A stretch of 64,000 nt of DNA, taken from NCBI RefSeq assembly GCF_001704635.1, contig NZ_MAXF01000191.1, positions 62,001 to 126,000 of the forward strand, in the 5' to 3' direction. The translations under genes and the position numbers were made by a program. This document shows, in pieces, positions 62,932 through 64,000 of the stretch; position 1 is the stretch's first letter; each line of letters starts with the position of its first letter. The notes beneath the pieces are model-generated. The model saw nothing but the letters and a program-made list of their open reading frames with translations. It did no database searches and was not told the origin of the DNA. Source of the stretch: Streptomyces sparsogenes. GTDB lineage: Bacteria > Actinomycetota > Actinomycetes > Streptomycetales > Streptomycetaceae.

Positions 62932-64000
62932 TCGCTCAGCCCCGCCAGTCGCGAGCCGACACGGGCGATGAGGGAGGTGTTCCGGGAGTGCCTGCTCTCC
63001 TCCCACCGGTCGGCGACCCCGAAGAGGCGGTACATGGCGTGCACGCCGATCCAGCGCAGCGGCTCGGGTTCCCAGCGTCCGGAGTCGTGGTCGTTCCACG
63101 GCAGTCGGGTCAGGGCGGTGTCGCGTCCGGCGGCCCGGTCCAGCAGGGTCCTGGCCGCGAGGTTGGTGGCCGTCACGCCGTGTCCGGCGAAGCCGCGGGC
63201 GACGCCGATCCCGGTGCCGGGGTCGAAGGTGATTCCGGCGCACCAGTCGCGGGTCACCCCGATGGCTCCCCGCCAGGCGTGTTCGATGGTGAACCGCAGG
63301 TCGGGGAAGAACAGGCGCAGCCGTTCGCTGAGGGTGCGCACCGTGCGGGCGTCCACCGTGCCCTGGCCGGGGGTGCCGGAGTTGAAGGCGTAGGGGGTGC
63401 CACGGCCGCCGATGGCGATGCGGCCGTCGGCGGTGCGCTGGGCGTAGACGAAGGTGTGCGCGGCGTCGCCGAGGCATTCCCGTCCCTCCCAGCCGATGCG
63501 TTCCCACGCGTGCGCCGGGAGCTGGTTGGTGACGACCATGGAGGAGTTGACGGGGATGACCTCGCGCCTGCCGAGGCCGCGGGCGTCGCTCTCGATCTGC
63601 CCGGAGTAGGCCTCGACGCAGGTCAGGATGGTCTTGGCGCGGACGGTCCCGCGCGGGGTGGTCACGGCGCCGGGCGCGACGCGGGTGGCGCGGGTGCCCT
63701 CCACGATGCGGACCCCCTTGGCCTCCACGGCGGTGGCGAGGCCGTGCACGAGCTTGGCGGGGTCGACGCACACCGTGGTGCGGGTCAGCAGGCCGCCGAG
63801 CGCCGGCCGGATGGCGATCCGCTCGCGCACGGCGTCGGCGTCCAGGAGTTCGAGGTCTTCCTCGCGGTATCCGCCGGCGAGGTCGGCGGCGTGGGTCAGC
63901 TCCAGGCGCCTCATCGCGGCCGGGGTGGTGGCCACCCGCAGGTGTCCGCCCCGCCGCTGGTCCGCCTGGATGCCTTCGTGCTCCAGGACGCGAAGGGTGT
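62928..64000 (-). CDS. FAD-dependent oxidoreductase (DAO family, 5' partial)
   Basis: The coding frame runs to the window edge with sensible sequence (VLEHEGIQADQRRGGHLRV), so at least 356 codons are seen and the FAD-binding N-terminus is missing. Visible parts: DPAKLVHGLATAVEAKGVRIVEG, TAGTVRAKTIL-type strand with CVEAYSG, and the C-terminal HAWRGAIGVTRDWCAGITFDPGTGIGVARGFAGHGVTATNLAARTLLD. This resembles gamma-glutamylputrescine oxidase-type amine oxidases. Coupled to the peptide transporter, it may oxidise a gamma-glutamylated or N-methylated import. Confidence 0.85.
   Translation of the reverse strand, partial: TLRVLEHEGIQADQRRGGHLRVATTPAAMRRLELTHAADLAGGYREEDLELLDADAVRERIAIRPALGGLLTRTTVCVDPAKLVHGLATAVEAKGVRIVEGTRATRVAPGAVTTPRGTVRAKTILTCVEAYSGQIESDARGLGRREVIPVNSSMVVTNQLPAHAWERIGWEGRECLGDAAHTFVYAQRTADGRIAIGGRGTPYAFNSGTPGQGTVDARTVRTLSERLRLFFPDLRFTIEHAWRGAIGVTRDWCAGITFDPGTGIGVARGFAGHGVTATNLAARTLLDRAAGRDTALTRLPWNDHDSGRWEPEPLRWIGVHAMYRLFGVADRWEESRHSRNTSLIARVGSRLAGLSE

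Noticed and set aside
1..64000. tRNA, rRNA or riboswitch genes
   Set aside because: I looked for cloverleaf-ending CCA/T-loop patterns and known riboswitch cores and saw none I could support. A covariance-model scan would be decisive.

Overview
The window is high-GC actinobacterial chromosome, almost certainly Streptomyces. The signs are strong G/C third-position bias, many GTG and TTG starts, ATGA/GTGA stop-start couplings, SARP/LacI/GntR/LysR regulators, and typical Streptomyces families (DUF6191, SUKH-4, HPP, twin-arginine secreted DJ-1).

Region 1 (1-29,416) is an extracellular contractile injection system (eCIS, phage-tail-like nanomachine). A minus-strand operon reads from 29,029 down to 4,409. 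In order it encodes a Pvc16-like terminator, a carboxypeptidase-regulatory-like protein, the main sheath, inner tube, second sheath, second tube, a small Pvc6-like protein, a LysM tube-cap protein, a gpD-like hub, a gpV-like spike, gp25, two gpJ-type wedge proteins, a gpI-type wedge protein, three tandem paralogues of a cysteine-rich baseplate/fibre-like family, an unknown protein, a tape-measure protein and an AAA+ ATPase. Most genes are coupled by 4-nt ATGA or GTGA overlaps. The 3' end stops against an intact IS5-type element (3,501-4,394). Beyond a RidA gene and a 104-bp inverted remnant of the same IS end lies a plus-strand gene, cut by the window edge. Its helical part resembles eCIS-associated core proteins and its C-terminal half carries zinc-deaminase motifs (HAE, PCxxC). 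A SUKH-4 immunity-like gene converges on it 5 bp away. This toxin/immunity pair is visibly lower in GC than its surroundings. A SARP activator and a 65-aa protein sit beside the operon head.

Region 2 (30,337-48,317) is metabolism and transport. It holds a LysR regulator divergent from a polar amino-acid ABC transporter plus FAD oxidoreductase; a GntR/UTRA, ADP-ribosylglycohydrolase, NCS1 permease, PfkB kinase operon with a HutC-type operator; HPP protein plus GH15 glucosidase; a relic of a molybdenum oxidoreductase; a Mop-domain regulator with modABC; and a secreted DJ-1/PfpI protein followed by a decapitated second copy.

Region 3 (48,403-57,678) has a RibD/DHFR-like reductase, a methyltransferase, a secreted GDSL hydrolase, and a sugar ABC operon with a LacI regulator divergent from a glycogen-debranching-like enzyme.

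Region 4 (57,841-61,419) is a 3.6-kb element bounded by perfect 22-bp inverted repeats. It carries an IS5-family transposase plus a zinc-finger protein, a frameshifted DUF6192-like gene, a RacP-like gene and a DUF6191 gene. It lies 3 bp past the stop of a POT-family peptide transporter, which is coupled to an FAD oxidoreductase running off the window.
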